Shown here piece by piece: positions 1 through 8,399 of a stretch of 43,497 nt of DNA. The DNA comes from Deinococcus marmoris DSM 12784. GTDB taxonomy: Bacteria > Deinococcota > Deinococci > Deinococcales > Deinococcaceae. Position 1 is the stretch's first letter, and every line of letters starts with the position of its first letter. The translations under genes were made by a program, and so were the position numbers. The notes beneath the pieces are model-generated. The model worked only from the letters and a program-made list of their open reading frames with translations, was not told where the DNA came from and searched no databases. The stretch lies in contig NZ_JNIV01000035.1 of assembly GCF_000701405.1 (NCBI RefSeq), forward strand, positions 1-43,497, read 5' to 3'.

Positions 1-227
1 TGCGGATCCTGTATACACCGTCCCAGACGCTTTTTCTTGGCTTCTGGGGAGCCAGTCCCAGGCATGGCCTGGGACCACTGCTGCTGATTGGTGGAGCGCT
101 GCTCAATCAGCGCACATATCGCATCCTGGGCACGTTGCAGGGTATCGCGGCGCAAGAAGGGGAAGCGCTCTTTCAGGAGCTGGACGAACTTGATAGCGTC
201 GATCTGGGCGGCTTCTTCTTGTTTCAC
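1..227 (-). CDS. Transposase N-terminus (partial, left IS copy)
   Basis: GTG start at 227 reading leftward out of the window; about 75 codons are visible. The product begins VKQEEAAQIDAIKFVQLLKE and continues with a basic stretch (AKKKRLGRC). The first 42 codons are identical to the partial gene at 43370-43497. No catalytic DDE residues are in the visible part. The charged, helical N-terminus resembles IS4-type transposases, but the family assignment is tentative. Confidence 0.7.
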   Translation of the reverse strand, partial: MKQEEAAQIDAIKFVQLLKERFPFLRRDTLQRAQDAICALIEQRSTNQQQWSQAMPGTGSPEAKKKRLGRCIQDP

Positions 228-330
228 AGCTTCAGGAAGCCGCCTACTGCCGTTTCAGACTACGATCAAATGCCCAAACGGCAAAAATGCCGTTCAGAAC
301 ACTGTCAACATCAAGTTGTCCAGTACTGAA
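1..330 (-). mobile_element. IS element fragment, left copy (IS4-like, probable)
   Basis: Bases 100-330 are the reverse complement of 43267-43497, base for base as far as I could read, so two copies of one IS face each other outward at the window ends. The inner boundary lies at about 330, where the shared sequence stops; the terminus carries the palindrome CAGTACTG. Just inside is a hairpin AACGGCA-TTTT-TGCCGTT, followed by the start of a transposase gene. The other end of the IS lies outside the window. The IS4 family is a guess from the style of the transposase N-terminus. Confidence 0.8.
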
Positions 331-497
331 CACGACCAGTCAACCTACCCCTACACAACCTCACCCCACCCTGGCCGTCATCCGTTAAGCTGAATTACGG
401 TGCCGTGCGCCGTGCTTTTTTTTGCCGCCTGAGTCCGTATTCGGGTTCAGTTTCGGGCAAAGGGAAGCAAGTCTGCGCGCATGGCCGAGGGGCTGAG

Positions 498-1715
<1,218 letters not shown>

Positions 1716-1746
1716 ACAGGGTTTTGAGGGGAGAGGGGCTGGGAGG

Positions 1747-2652
1747 TTACTTCCCGGTCCCTTTTTCCTCTTCCAGCACCCGTTTCAGCAACACCGGATC
1801 GTCGGTCAGAATCCCGTCCACGCCCATCCCGATCAGGCGGCGCATGGTGGCCTCGTCGTTGATGGTCCAGACCTGCACGGACACGCCCCGGCGGTGCATG
1901 GCCTTCACGAAGGACGGCGTGACCACCGTGATGCCGCCGCCTTTCATCGGCACCTGCGCTGACTTTCCGGGTACGGGGGCCAGTCCGCTCAACCCGATCT
2001 TGCTCAGCAGCACCAGCGGGCGCAATTCCTTCTCGGTCATGCTGGTCAGCACTTCGGGGCACTCGGCGCGGAAATCGCCCATCGCCACGTCGCTGAAGCT
2101 GGAGATCACCACGCGCTCTGTGGCCCCGGCGTCCCGCAGCGCCTTACAGAAAGGGACGCCCAGGCTCGGTGTGACCTGCTTAATTTCTATGGACAGCGGC
2201 AGATTGGGGAATTCCGTCAGCATCTCCGACAGCGTGGCGACGCGCACGCCCTGGCCCCGGAACGGAAAGGTCTGGCCGCCGTCAGGGGAGAGGGTGTAGC
2301 CCGCGTCCGCCGCCTGAACTTCAGCGAGCGTCATGTCCGCGATTCTCCCCTTCGTATCGGTCAGGCGGTCCAGTGTGATGTCGTGCGCCAGAACCAGCAC
2401 ACCGTCTTTCGTGGCGTGCATGTCGGTGTCCAGCATATCCACGCCCAGCGCGGCAGAGTTGCGAAAGGCCAGCATGGTGTTGCTGGGCCATAGCAGTTCG
2501 CCGCCCTGGTGGGACACATTCCAGACCCGTCCGGTGATCAGGGGATTGGGCTGCCCCCCCTGTGTCTGTGCCGGGCCGCCGCCGCAGGCTCCCAGCCCAA
2601 CCAGCAGCCCCAGCGTCAGCAAGCCCGCTCCTGCCCAGCCACGTTTGTTCAT
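1747..2652 (-). CDS. Glycerophosphodiester phosphodiesterase, lipoprotein
   Basis: It hydrolyses glycerophosphodiesters to glycerol-3-phosphate and an alcohol, probably outside the cytoplasmic membrane. It has a lipoprotein signal peptide: NKR, a hydrophobic run, then lipobox LGAC with Cys23. The GDPD core follows: SHQGGELLWPSNT (His48, Glu52), DTD (Asp75, Asp77) and LAHD (His90). This is a variant of the usual HRG...PENT...ELD signature, with HQ for HR and DTD for ELD; the metal and acid-base positions are kept. 301 residues, normal length. It is convergent with purA, 31 bases apart. Its ATG follows a -10 box by six bases, so the mRNA is probably leaderless. Host gene. Confidence 0.92.
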   Translation of the reverse strand: MNKRGWAGAGLLTLGLLVGLGACGGGPAQTQGGQPNPLITGRVWNVSHQGGELLWPSNTMLAFRNSAALGVDMLDTDMHATKDGVLVLAHDITLDRLTDTKGRIADMTLAEVQAADAGYTLSPDGGQTFPFRGQGVRVATLSEMLTEFPNLPLSIEIKQVTPSLGVPFCKALRDAGATERVVISSFSDVAMGDFRAECPEVLTSMTEKELRPLVLLSKIGLSGLAPVPGKSAQVPMKGGGITVVTPSFVKAMHRRGVSVQVWTINDEATMRRLIGMGVDGILTDDPVLLKRVLEEEKGTGK

Positions 2653-2670
2653 GCCCGTATTTTAACGGGC
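2653..2670 (-). promoter_or_regulatory. Leaderless promoter of the phosphodiesterase gene, within an inverted repeat
   Basis: On the minus strand TAAAAT (2664-2659) is followed by six bases and then ATG, placing the transcript start at or next to the start codon. No Shine-Dalgarno is present. The -10 box is framed by the perfect inverted repeat GCCCGT/ACGGGC, which could bind a regulator or be chance. No convincing -35 box. Confidence 0.55.
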
Positions 2671-2690
2671 TGCCGGATGCTGCGCCCCAG

Positions 2691-2719
2691 TTTACAGTCT
2701 TCAAAAGGCGTGCTAACAT
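2691..2719 (+). promoter_or_regulatory. Promoter of the tRNA-Cys/tRNA-Val operon
   Basis: TTTACA (2691-2696), 17-base spacer, TAACAT (2714-2719) with an extended TGC just before it. Predicted start near 2726, about 45 bases before tRNA-Cys. Confidence 0.65.
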
Positions 2720-2768
2720 TCTGTGCGCTGGAGAGGACCGTTTTGCAAGGAACATGCCCTGCCAGATT

Positions 2769-2845
<77 letters not shown>

Positions 2846-2874
2846 ACCGCACACCCATTCCATACCTTTTGTAT

Positions 2875-2949
2875 AGATCCGTAGCTCAGGGGTAGAGCAC
2901 TACATTGACACTGTAGGGGTCAGCAGTTCAAATCTGCTCGGGTCTACCA
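2875..2949 (+). tRNA. tRNA-Val (GAC)
   Basis: Cloverleaf: acceptor AGATCCG/CGGGTCT, D stem GCTC/GAGC, anticodon stem CTACA/TGTAG with loop TTGACAC (anticodon GAC), T arm AGCAG-TTCAAAT-CTGCT, A discriminator and encoded CCA. It lies 30 bases after tRNA-Cys. The phage integrase gene ends 89 bases downstream, so this tRNA is the likely integration target and its 3' end the likely att core. Confidence 0.96.
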
Positions 2950-3037
2950 AACAAATCCGCTCCCAGAGCGGGTTTTTCTTTTTGCCCCACCAGCTCAGTT
3001 TTGGACCAACAGCAACCTGAATAGCAACTGGTGTATT
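2915..3037. other. Probable left attachment site (attL) region
   Basis: The host tRNA-Val ends here and a tyrosine integrase gene, read toward the tRNA, begins its 3' end at 3038. This is the usual arrangement of a tRNA-integrated prophage. No second copy of the tRNA 3' end occurs at the right side of the window, so the core and the other boundary cannot be defined. Confidence 0.45.
2957..2977 (+). terminator. Terminator of the tRNA operon
   Basis: Stem CCGCT/AGCGG with loop CCCAG, followed by GTTTTTC. It lies eight bases after tRNA-Val. It could itself be host or phage DNA, depending on where the att core ends. Confidence 0.75.
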
Positions 3038-4246
3038 TCAGGGGGCCAAAGGATCTGCCGCGTGCGGGTCACGGCTCACCAGTTGAGTCAGGCTCAGGGC
3101 CGCCCGGTCCCGCTGTTCCTCGAACACATGACCGTAAATATCCAGGCTGATGCTCGCGCGGCTGTGGCCCAGCCGGTCCGCCAGCACCTTCGGGTCCAGG
3201 CCCTGATAGATCGCCAGACTGGCGTAGGTGTGCCGGATGTCATGCAGGCGAATCCGCCGGACGCTGTGGGTCTCCAGCAGCGCGTACCAGTCCCGCAGTA
3301 GGTTGCGCGGATGGTAAACCGTGCCCAGCGAGGTGGGAAAGACCAGGCCGTGATCGCGCCAGTCCTCGCCCGCCGCGTCCCGTTCACGCGCCTGCCGGTC
3401 CCGGTGCAGGCGCAGCGCTTCCAGCGTGTCTGGCGAGAGCGGTACCCGGCGGCGACTGGCCTTCGTCTTCGGGGTGGTCATCGTGGCGATGTTGCCCACC
3501 AGCACGCAGCTCTGCTGGACATGGATCACGCCGCGCACGATGTCAGACCAGCGCAGGCCGCACAGCTCGCCACGCCGCAGCCCAGTGGTCAGCGCGAGAT
3601 AGACCAGGCCGTACAGCCGGTGGCCCAGTACCGCCTCGATTAGACCCTGCACCTCGGAAGGTTCCCAGACCGTGAACTCTCGCGTGGGGATCTTGACCCG
3701 CTTCACCGCCTCGGCAGGGTTGCGGTAGATCAGGCCCAGGTGCAGGGCGTGGCGCAGTGCGGTGCCCAGCAGGGTCACGGCCCCGGACACCGTGGCAGGG
3801 GAGAGGTTGGGAGGCGGTGGCGCGTCTGGTTCGCGCTTCTGACTGCCCACATGGCGCGGCGTGTTCAGGAGATGGGTCTGCCACTGCTGGATGTCCAGCG
3901 GCGTCAGCTTTTGCAGGTGTTTGCTGCCTAGGTGAGGCGCGACATACAGCCGGATCAGGTTGTCGCGGCGGTGGCGGGTACTCGGCTTCAGGTCTGCCGC
4001 CGTGTCGCGCACCCAGGTGTCCAGAAATTCAGAGACGGTCATGCGGCTCGGATCGCTCAGGGCGTTCTCGTCACGCAGGCGCAGCAGCACGCGCAGCTTT
4101 TCCTTGACTTCCTTCTGGGTGTCGCCGCGCACTGTTTTGCGCTTGGCGCGGCCCAGGCCGTCCACCCGCACCGTGATGCTGGCCCGCCAGGAGCCGTCGG
4201 CGATCTTGAAAATGCTTCCCTCTCCGTTGCTGCGTTTCTTAGCCAT
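3038..4246 (-). CDS. int: Phage integrase, tyrosine recombinase
   Basis: Site-specific recombinase for prophage insertion and excision. The order is an arm-binding N-terminal domain (residues 1-65, NGEGSIFK...WRASI), a SAM-like core-binding domain (about 68-175), then the catalytic domain with Arg224 in TTGLRRGEL, a Lys near 261, His335 and Arg338 in HDIRHTYA, His361 in LGHSRASI and nucleophile Tyr371 in DIYGH. All six catalytic positions are present. 402 residues, full length. It is the leftmost phage gene, reading toward tRNA-Val. No SD lies just before ATG 4246, so its start signal is unclear. Confidence 0.95.
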   Translation of the reverse strand: MAKKRSNGEGSIFKIADGSWRASITVRVDGLGRAKRKTVRGDTQKEVKEKLRVLLRLRDENALSDPSRMTVSEFLDTWVRDTAADLKPSTRHRRDNLIRLYVAPHLGSKHLQKLTPLDIQQWQTHLLNTPRHVGSQKREPDAPPPPNLSPATVSGAVTLLGTALRHALHLGLIYRNPAEAVKRVKIPTREFTVWEPSEVQGLIEAVLGHRLYGLVYLALTTGLRRGELCGLRWSDIVRGVIHVQQSCVLVGNIATMTTPKTKASRRRVPLSPDTLEALRLHRDRQARERDAAGEDWRDHGLVFPTSLGTVYHPRNLLRDWYALLETHSVRRIRLHDIRHTYASLAIYQGLDPKVLADRLGHSRASISLDIYGHVFEEQRDRAALSLTQLVSRDPHAADPLAP

Positions 4247-4411
4247 GGCTGCTGCCCGGTTGTCTGATGGCAGATGACAGCAGACCCAACCCGCCCTTCA
4301 TGGGGGTCTTGTCAAGAATGACAGGTGTTGCATATATTGTTGACGTTGCAGGGAGATCGTGGGTAGCCCTTTTGCTGCCCCTACCCATCCGGGTACTCCT
4401 TGCCCTTTTTA

Positions 4412-4440
4412 TTGACCGGACACCGCTGTTGGCGTATCAT
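4412..4440 (+). promoter_or_regulatory. Sigma70-like promoter pointing into the end of the DUF3800 gene
   Basis: TTGACC (4412-4417), 17-base spacer, TATCAT (4435-4440). The predicted start near 4447 lies at the stop codon of the minus-strand DUF3800 gene, so the transcript would be antisense to it. No plus-strand gene follows. Confidence 0.5.
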
Positions 4441-4442
4441 AA

Positions 4443-5408
4443 TTACGACAGGCCCCCGTTCTCGGACGGGGGTTTGTACGTTTTTGGCATGGCCTTGAGG
4501 ATTGAGAAGCTGAGATAGTCCATCGCCTCAATCACATGAAAATCGTTGGCCTTGCGGAAATTGTCAAACATCCCAGTCATGAATTCCGATTCACGCGTTG
4601 CCTGAAACCATCCGGGCATTGTCGTCGGCGCACCGAATGGCAGCACGTACTCGTCATGCCATTCTTCCAGCTTTGGCCGCCGTTTCGGCGGGACGTGCAA
4701 CTGGTCAGCCTCAAGCCCCACAGTAATAAAACCAGCGATATCTGGGACGGCGAGCATGGTATTGAACCGTCCATCACGGTAAATCGGGGCTTCAAGCAGC
4801 CGCTTGAGCATGCCGTGATGACGCAACACGCGGTAGACGTTCAGCTTTTCCAGGCTTTCATAACCCTGTTGCTGGTCCAGGAAGACCATTCCATAAGCGT
4901 CTAACTCCTGAAGGCTGAGGTCAATTTCCCAGAGCAGGCGTGGCAGCGTCGCGTCATACAGCGGAGCGGGAAAGAAATTTGGGCCTTTGGTCTGGCAGGT
5001 GCGCTGTTCATGTACGTTGGCATACTCGCCTGTGGAATGCCGAACCGCTTGCCCTGCCCGTATCATCGGCTTGTCCATAATGATGTGTCGGTGCAGCACC
5101 TCAGCGTGCCGCATCGCCTCAAGAATCCGCTCAATCCAGGCAAACGTCTGATCAATGCTGATTTGGCGGTAGACCTTCCCTTTGCGCTGATACAGATCAA
5201 CCATATGCACACGCTCAGGCGGGGGCAAGTCATAAGCGCGGGCCAACGCCTGCACTTCCCGCATCACTTCCATGATTTCGCGTTCCAGATAATTCCATCC
5301 CCCAGACTGCGTCGCCACAAACGAAGCATGAAGACTGAACAGTGGCTGATCAGGATCATCAAGACGGTCCCCAGTATTGCCGTAGTCGTCTACATAAATG
5401 AGATACAT
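4443..5408 (-). CDS. DUF3800 family protein
   Basis: 321 residues starting MYLIYVDDYGNTGD, which matches the DUF3800 N-terminal signature (acidic residues followed by SGDTG in the family; here DDYGNTG). The family has a predicted RNase H-like fold and is common in prophages, with no settled role. Further acidic positions are LDQQQGYESLEKLN near the middle and DYLSFSI near the end. The start codon overlaps the stop of the upstream S24 gene in TGATG, so translation is coupled and it is the third gene of the immunity operon. An open frame extends upstream, but it overlaps the S24 gene and is not protein-like. Its job in immunity is unknown. Confidence 0.75.
   Translation of the reverse strand: MYLIYVDDYGNTGDRLDDPDQPLFSLHASFVATQSGGWNYLEREIMEVMREVQALARAYDLPPPERVHMVDLYQRKGKVYRQISIDQTFAWIERILEAMRHAEVLHRHIIMDKPMIRAGQAVRHSTGEYANVHEQRTCQTKGPNFFPAPLYDATLPRLLWEIDLSLQELDAYGMVFLDQQQGYESLEKLNVYRVLRHHGMLKRLLEAPIYRDGRFNTMLAVPDIAGFITVGLEADQLHVPPKRRPKLEEWHDEYVLPFGAPTTMPGWFQATRESEFMTGMFDNFRKANDFHVIEAMDYLSFSILKAMPKTYKPPSENGGLS
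4453..4476 (+). terminator. GC-rich hairpin with short T tail
   Basis: CCCCCGT-TCTCGG-ACGGGGG followed by TTTG and, nine bases on, TTTTT. In the plus direction it could end the transcript starting near 4447; in the minus direction it overlaps the last codons of the DUF3800 gene and lacks a T run. The 195 bases 4247-4442 between integrase and this gene hold only the promoter above. Confidence 0.45.
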
Positions 5409-5869
5409 CAGTCCCGCCCCCGGTACTTGGTGGGCGTCCAGTGCCGTCCGTCCAGGCTGTAGGCGTACACGCGCCCCAGGTTGCGCACACTGCGGTCCAG
5501 AGGCGTGGGCGGGTACCGGGCGTTGTCGCTGTACATCGCGGGGCGGCCCTGGTGCAGGTCCAGCCGCTTGACCACCAGAGAACCGTCTTCCACCTGGAAG
5601 GCATAGACATGGCCCCGGTCCGTCATCACGTCGCGCGCGTCCACCAGCACGAAGCACCCGGCCACGATCCCCGCCCCGTCTTTCAGCGTCATGCTGTCGC
5701 CTTCCACCTGGGCTGCGAACATTCCGAAGCGACGAAAGGGGGCCGGAATCGGCAAGCGTTCAGAACGCCGGAAGGGGTCAGGATCGGCTGGACTTCCCGC
5801 ACTGATGAAACCCAGCACGGCGGCTTTGTGTGGAACAGAACGGCGAGGCAAAAAATAGGACTGGGACAC
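5408..5869 (-). CDS. UmuD-like S24 peptidase without a DNA-binding domain
   Basis: 153 residues that form a stand-alone LexA/UmuD C-terminal domain. VEGDSM carries the Ser nucleophile (Ser59) and VVKRLDL the Lys general base (Lys101). An Ala24-Gly25 bond in FISAGSP lies where UmuD has its Cys24-Gly25 cleavage site, so RecA-stimulated self-cleavage is plausible. There is no helix-turn-helix. GTG start with GGAG five bases upstream. It lies 11 bases after the CI-like repressor gene and overlaps the DUF3800 start, so all three are one operon. No umuC partner is nearby. It may be a polymerase-accessory protein or a partner of the repressor; I cannot tell which. Confidence 0.8.
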   Translation of the reverse strand: MSQSYFLPRRSVPHKAAVLGFISAGSPADPDPFRRSERLPIPAPFRRFGMFAAQVEGDSMTLKDGAGIVAGCFVLVDARDVMTDRGHVYAFQVEDGSLVVKRLDLHQGRPAMYSDNARYPPTPLDRSVRNLGRVYAYSLDGRHWTPTKYRGRD

Positions 5870-5880
5870 AGGGCAGCTCC

Positions 5881-6564
5881 TTAATTCAGGTCAGGGGAAT
5901 AGTCGGTGGTCACGGCCATGACCTGCCCGATCACCTGGGCTTCGCTGGCGGGAATGTCCTCATACACGCGGTTCTCGGCGCGGAACACTGCGCCCAGCCG
6001 CGTGGTGGAGTAGAGACGAACGTGGACGCCTTCGCCGTCGGCAATGACGTACACCAGTCCTTCTTGCAATTCGGTCCGGTCCAGATCCACGTGCAGGCTG
6101 GAGCCGGGCCGGATGCTGGCCTGAGAGGTGCCCTGCATCTCATCGGTGTCCGCCCGGAGCAGCAGCGGGCGCGAGACGCCAGGGGTCACCATCTCGTGAT
6201 CGACGGCGGGGCCAGGGTTGGCCGGTGAGAGGGCAGCGCTCAGTGGGTAAACGTCTGCGCTGCCTTCACCCACCAGCGTCGCCTCGGCCATGCCAAGGTC
6301 GATACCGGTAGCGCGCTGCATCTCCGCAAGTGACCAAGAGAGGGCGCGGGCGAGATTCATTAGCTTCTGGTGGGTCAGAGTCGGCAGCGGACGTGCGCCG
6401 CGTTCGATTTCTGAGTAGTAGGACTGCGACATATCCGCCTTCTCAGCCATCAGCTCCTGAGACATCTGGAGGCGTGTACGGCGCAGCTCAACGGCAATAG
6501 CCCATTCTGGCTTCTGCTTTGGGGTAGGTCTGCGTGTCGTCATAGTCATTGCCGTTACCATCAT
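5881..6564 (-). CDS. CI-like phage repressor with degenerate S24 domain
   Basis: 227 residues from ATG 6564. An XRE-type HTH occupies about residues 21-75 (ELRRTRLQMSQELMAEKADM...YYSEIERG) and an S24/LexA-like domain residues 130-222. The protease site is broken: the GDSM serine position reads TDEM (Glu142) and the Lys position reads HVRLYS (Arg183). Self-cleavage is therefore not expected. An operator-like palindrome (6556-6571) overlaps its start, so it probably controls itself, and a second (6638-6653) covers the divergent Cro-side promoter. The start is uncertain: ATG 6561, 6549 or 6543 are alternatives and none has a clear SD. Probably the lysogeny repressor. Confidence 0.85.
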   Translation of the reverse strand: MMVTAMTMTTRRPTPKQKPEWAIAVELRRTRLQMSQELMAEKADMSQSYYSEIERGARPLPTLTHQKLMNLARALSWSLAEMQRATGIDLGMAEATLVGEGSADVYPLSAALSPANPGPAVDHEMVTPGVSRPLLLRADTDEMQGTSQASIRPGSSLHVDLDRTELQEGLVYVIADGEGVHVRLYSTTRLGAVFRAENRVYEDIPASEAQVIGQVMAVTTDYSPDLN

Positions 6565-6571
6565 GGTGGTA
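6556..6571. promoter_or_regulatory. Operator 1 (near CI start)
   Basis: TACCATCATGGTGGTA, an imperfect palindrome, one mismatch from the ideal TACCATCATGATGGTA. It shares this consensus with 6638-6653. It overlaps the predicted start codons of the repressor gene, consistent with autoregulation. Confidence 0.75.
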
Positions 6572-6579
6572 CTACGCAG

Positions 6580-6608
6580 ATGGTATGAGTGTGGTTCCCA
6601 ATATCCAA
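6580..6608 (-). promoter_or_regulatory. Repressor operon promoter (PRM-like)
   Basis: On the minus strand TTGGAT (6608-6603), 17-base spacer, TACCAT (6585-6580). Predicted start near 6573, giving a leader of about ten bases before ATG 6564. Confidence 0.55.
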
Positions 6609-6629
6609 ACGGCATGACGCTAAGAGGGC

Positions 6630-6657
6630 TTGACAGCTACCATTATGATGGTAGGAT
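6630..6657 (+). promoter_or_regulatory. Early rightward promoter (PR-like), leaderless
   Basis: TTGACA (6630-6635), 16-base spacer, TAGGAT (6652-6657), then six bases and ATG 6664. The transcript start would coincide with the start codon. Operator 2 fills the spacer. Confidence 0.7.
6638..6653. promoter_or_regulatory. Operator 2 (inside PR spacer)
   Basis: TACCATTATGATGGTA, again one mismatch from TACCATCATGATGGTA. It lies exactly between the -35 and -10 boxes of the rightward promoter, so binding should block it. Confidence 0.8.
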
Positions 6658-6663
6658 ATTGGC

Positions 6664-6909
6664 ATGACGCAGACAACGTTCGGAGTGTGGCTGGCCGAAG
6701 CCCGGAGTGGCAAGGGCTGGTCGCAAGAGCGGTTAGCCGCTGAAACCGAAGGAGAGGTCAGCGTCAAGACTATCTCTGCCATTGAGCAGGGCAGAATCCT
6801 AGACCCTCGGATGTCCACAGCCGATAAGCTGTGTACCGCACTGGGCCGCTCTTTTTTTGGCGAGTCTAAGCGTTATAACGCTGAAACCGCTCTGGAGGTA
6901 TCCGCATGA
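6664..6909 (+). CDS. Cro-like HTH regulator
   Basis: 81 residues. It carries an XRE-type helix-turn-helix (about residues 8-62: VWLAEARSGKGWSQERLA...VKTISAIEQGR) and no further domain. As first gene of the rightward early transcript, divergent from the repressor, it is the positional Cro. No SD precedes ATG 6664, in line with a leaderless mRNA. Its stop overlaps the next start (ATGA). Confidence 0.85.
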   Translation: MTQTTFGVWLAEARSGKGWSQERLAAETEGEVSVKTISAIEQGRILDPRMSTADKLCTALGRSFFGESKRYNAETALEVSA

Positions 6910-7148
6910 ATCGCCGTGCTTACCCCTACGACGAGGCCGCTGAGCAATTGGGCGTCAGTAAGGACGTGATCCGGCAACTGGTAGCGGACGGCGAATTGCT
7001 GGCCTTCACCGTCACTTCCAACCCCGACGCCCGCAGCAAGCGCATCAGCGGCAACGAACTGGACCGCTTCATCGCCATGCGCGAGGAAGCCCAGCGCCAG
7101 AAGTACGGCTCCACCACCCTCGGCAACACGGCGCAAACCCGCGCCTGA
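6906..7148 (+). CDS. Excisionase-like HTH protein
   Basis: 80 residues with a MerR/Xis-type HTH: YPYDEAAEQLGVSKDVIRQLVADGELLAF then a basic wing and RISGNELDRFI. Such proteins are often excisionases or early regulators. ATGA overlap with the Cro-like gene. A role in excision is inferred from fold and place only. Confidence 0.7.
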   Translation: MNRRAYPYDEAAEQLGVSKDVIRQLVADGELLAFTVTSNPDARSKRISGNELDRFIAMREEAQRQKYGSTTLGNTAQTRA

Positions 7149-7162
7149 AGGCAATACGAAAA

Positions 7163-7185
7163 GGCCGCGCCTGATCCGCGCGGCC
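7163..7185 (+). promoter_or_regulatory. Strong hairpin before gene 7206
   Basis: GGCCGCGC-CTGATCC-GCGCGGCC, no T run after it. It lies between the Xis-like gene and the SD of the next gene, so it may be an RNA stability or pausing element rather than a terminator. Confidence 0.5.
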
Positions 7186-7205
7186 ACCTACAAAGGAGAT
7201 TTCCT

Positions 7206-7652
7206 GTGACCATTCTAGCACCCGATCCCCGCCGCATCTTTGACCGCTTCATGGCCAGCCTGGCCACCGCCCACACCACCGCCCGCGTCCAGCAGCGCCC
7301 CTTCAACCCGCTGGAACCGCAGAAAGTCATCACGTTTGCCGGCGAAGACTACGCCGTGGAATGGCGGGGGCGCTTCGGCACCAGCAAGACCGAACCTATC
7401 GACTTCACCGTCACCCGCCGCCACACGGGCCGCGCTTACGAATTCGCCCTGATCCGCAGCGAGCGCCGCAGTAAGACCACGGGCCGCGCCACGGTGCGCT
7501 ACAGCCTGACCGGACAGGGGAGTTGGACCACGCTGGACGAAACGGTGGCCGGACTGGTGGCCCTGGCCGCGCCCAAGCTGGCCGGACTGAACGTCTACAA
7601 CCCCGTGACCGGCCCGGCGCTGCTGCCCGTGCGGATTGGAAGTGCGGCATGA
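7206..7652 (+). CDS. Hypothetical phage protein
   Basis: 148 residues, GTG start with AAAGGAGA seven bases upstream. I recognise no domain. It is basic, with many Arg/Thr and a predicted beta-rich middle (ITFAGEDYAVEWRGRFG...YSLTGQGSWTTLDETVAGLVALA). It opens a run of small overlapping early genes. Confidence 0.7.
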   Translation: MTILAPDPRRIFDRFMASLATAHTTARVQQRPFNPLEPQKVITFAGEDYAVEWRGRFGTSKTEPIDFTVTRRHTGRAYEFALIRSERRSKTTGRATVRYSLTGQGSWTTLDETVAGLVALAAPKLAGLNVYNPVTGPALLPVRIGSAA

Positions 7653-7828
7653 TCCGCTTTCCCGCCCGCTCTCGCCTCGTCCGCCTGCGCCGCCTGCACA
7701 CGCTGGCGCTGGCTTCCGAACTGTCGGCTGACCCCTGCACCCCTGAACGCCGCACCCGTGCCCGCCGGGCAGACCGGATCGCCCGCGCCTGCCGAATGGA
7801 ACTGAACAGTATGGGGGTGGCCGCGTGA
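7649..7828 (+). CDS. Small Arg-rich hypothetical protein
   Basis: 59 residues, very basic (MIRFPARSRLVRLRRLHTLA...RRTRARRADRIARACR). Its start overlaps the upstream stop (ATGA) and its stop overlaps the next start (GTGA), which supports that it is translated. Could bind nucleic acid; function unknown. Confidence 0.6.
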   Translation: MIRFPARSRLVRLRRLHTLALASELSADPCTPERRTRARRADRIARACRMELNSMGVAA

Positions 7829-7995
7829 AGGGCTACCAGCGCTGGTTCATCCTCGCTGCCCTGCTGTGGGCGCTGGCCTCTCTGGCAGGCCCATCCGTGC
7901 TGGGGGTTGCCCTGGCCTGCGCCGGACTGCCCTTCATCATCCGGGGCCTGAAGGCCGAGCGGGCGGCAGGCGTGCTGGTCCGGTGGACGACATGA
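7825..7995 (+). CDS. Small membrane protein
   Basis: 56 residues, GTG start. It has two hydrophobic segments (about residues 7-23 WFILAALLWALASLAGP and 24-40 SVLGVALACAGLPFIIR) and a basic tail. It overlaps the gene before (GTGA) and after (ATGA). Function unknown; it may be an inner-membrane phage protein such as an exclusion factor, but nothing shows this. Confidence 0.55.
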   Translation: MKGYQRWFILAALLWALASLAGPSVLGVALACAGLPFIIRGLKAERAAGVLVRWTT

Positions 7996-8399
7996 CCACC
8001 CGCCGTCTCCCCGCCATCGGATCGGGATACCACCCCTCCGCCTACTGCCCGAACTGCCACGCCCCGTACCGTCTGGAGCTGCCTGTCTGCCCGGAGTGCC
8101 AGCACCTGCACAGCCTGCGGCCCACGCAGATCAGCCCAGAAGCCATTGAGCTTCATGACATGGGCCGCTGCGGCGTGCTGGTGGTCAGGCGGCGCAGCAC
8201 TGGGCAGGTGCTGGAAGACCACAGCCGGAGGTGGAATCTGCCTCGCAACGAACTGGCTGCCGAGCTGAACGAATGCCGCAACTTCTGGGTTGAGAAGGCC
8301 GCAGCGCTGGGGCCGGATCACCCGGACCATGCCGACTGCTTGAGCCTGATTAAGGGCATGGAAAGCGTGCGCGTGCAGGTGCGGGAGTTGGGGCTGTGA
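7992..8399 (+). CDS. Zinc-ribbon hypothetical protein
   Basis: 135 residues. A CPNC-x14-CPEC zinc ribbon lies near residues 19-39, followed by a region with no known domain. Coupled to both neighbours by overlaps (ATGA upstream, TGATG downstream). Possibly nucleic acid binding. Confidence 0.7.
   Translation: MTTRRLPAIGSGYHPSAYCPNCHAPYRLELPVCPECQHLHSLRPTQISPEAIELHDMGRCGVLVVRRRSTGQVLEDHSRRWNLPRNELAAELNECRNFWVEKAAALGPDHPDHADCLSLIKGMESVRVQVRELGL

Noticed and set aside
405..497. Upstream in-frame extension of purA
   Set aside because: The 31 extra residues are Cys/Arg/Ser-rich and unlike any PurA; the SD fits ATG 498.
4267..4518. Plus-strand frame of 83 codons between integrase and DUF3800
   Set aside because: Overlaps the DUF3800 end, has no SD and no protein character.
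5409..5657. N-terminal extension of the DUF3800 gene
   Set aside because: It overlaps the S24 gene in another frame and is Arg/Pro/Gly-rich; the family starts at MYLIYVDD.
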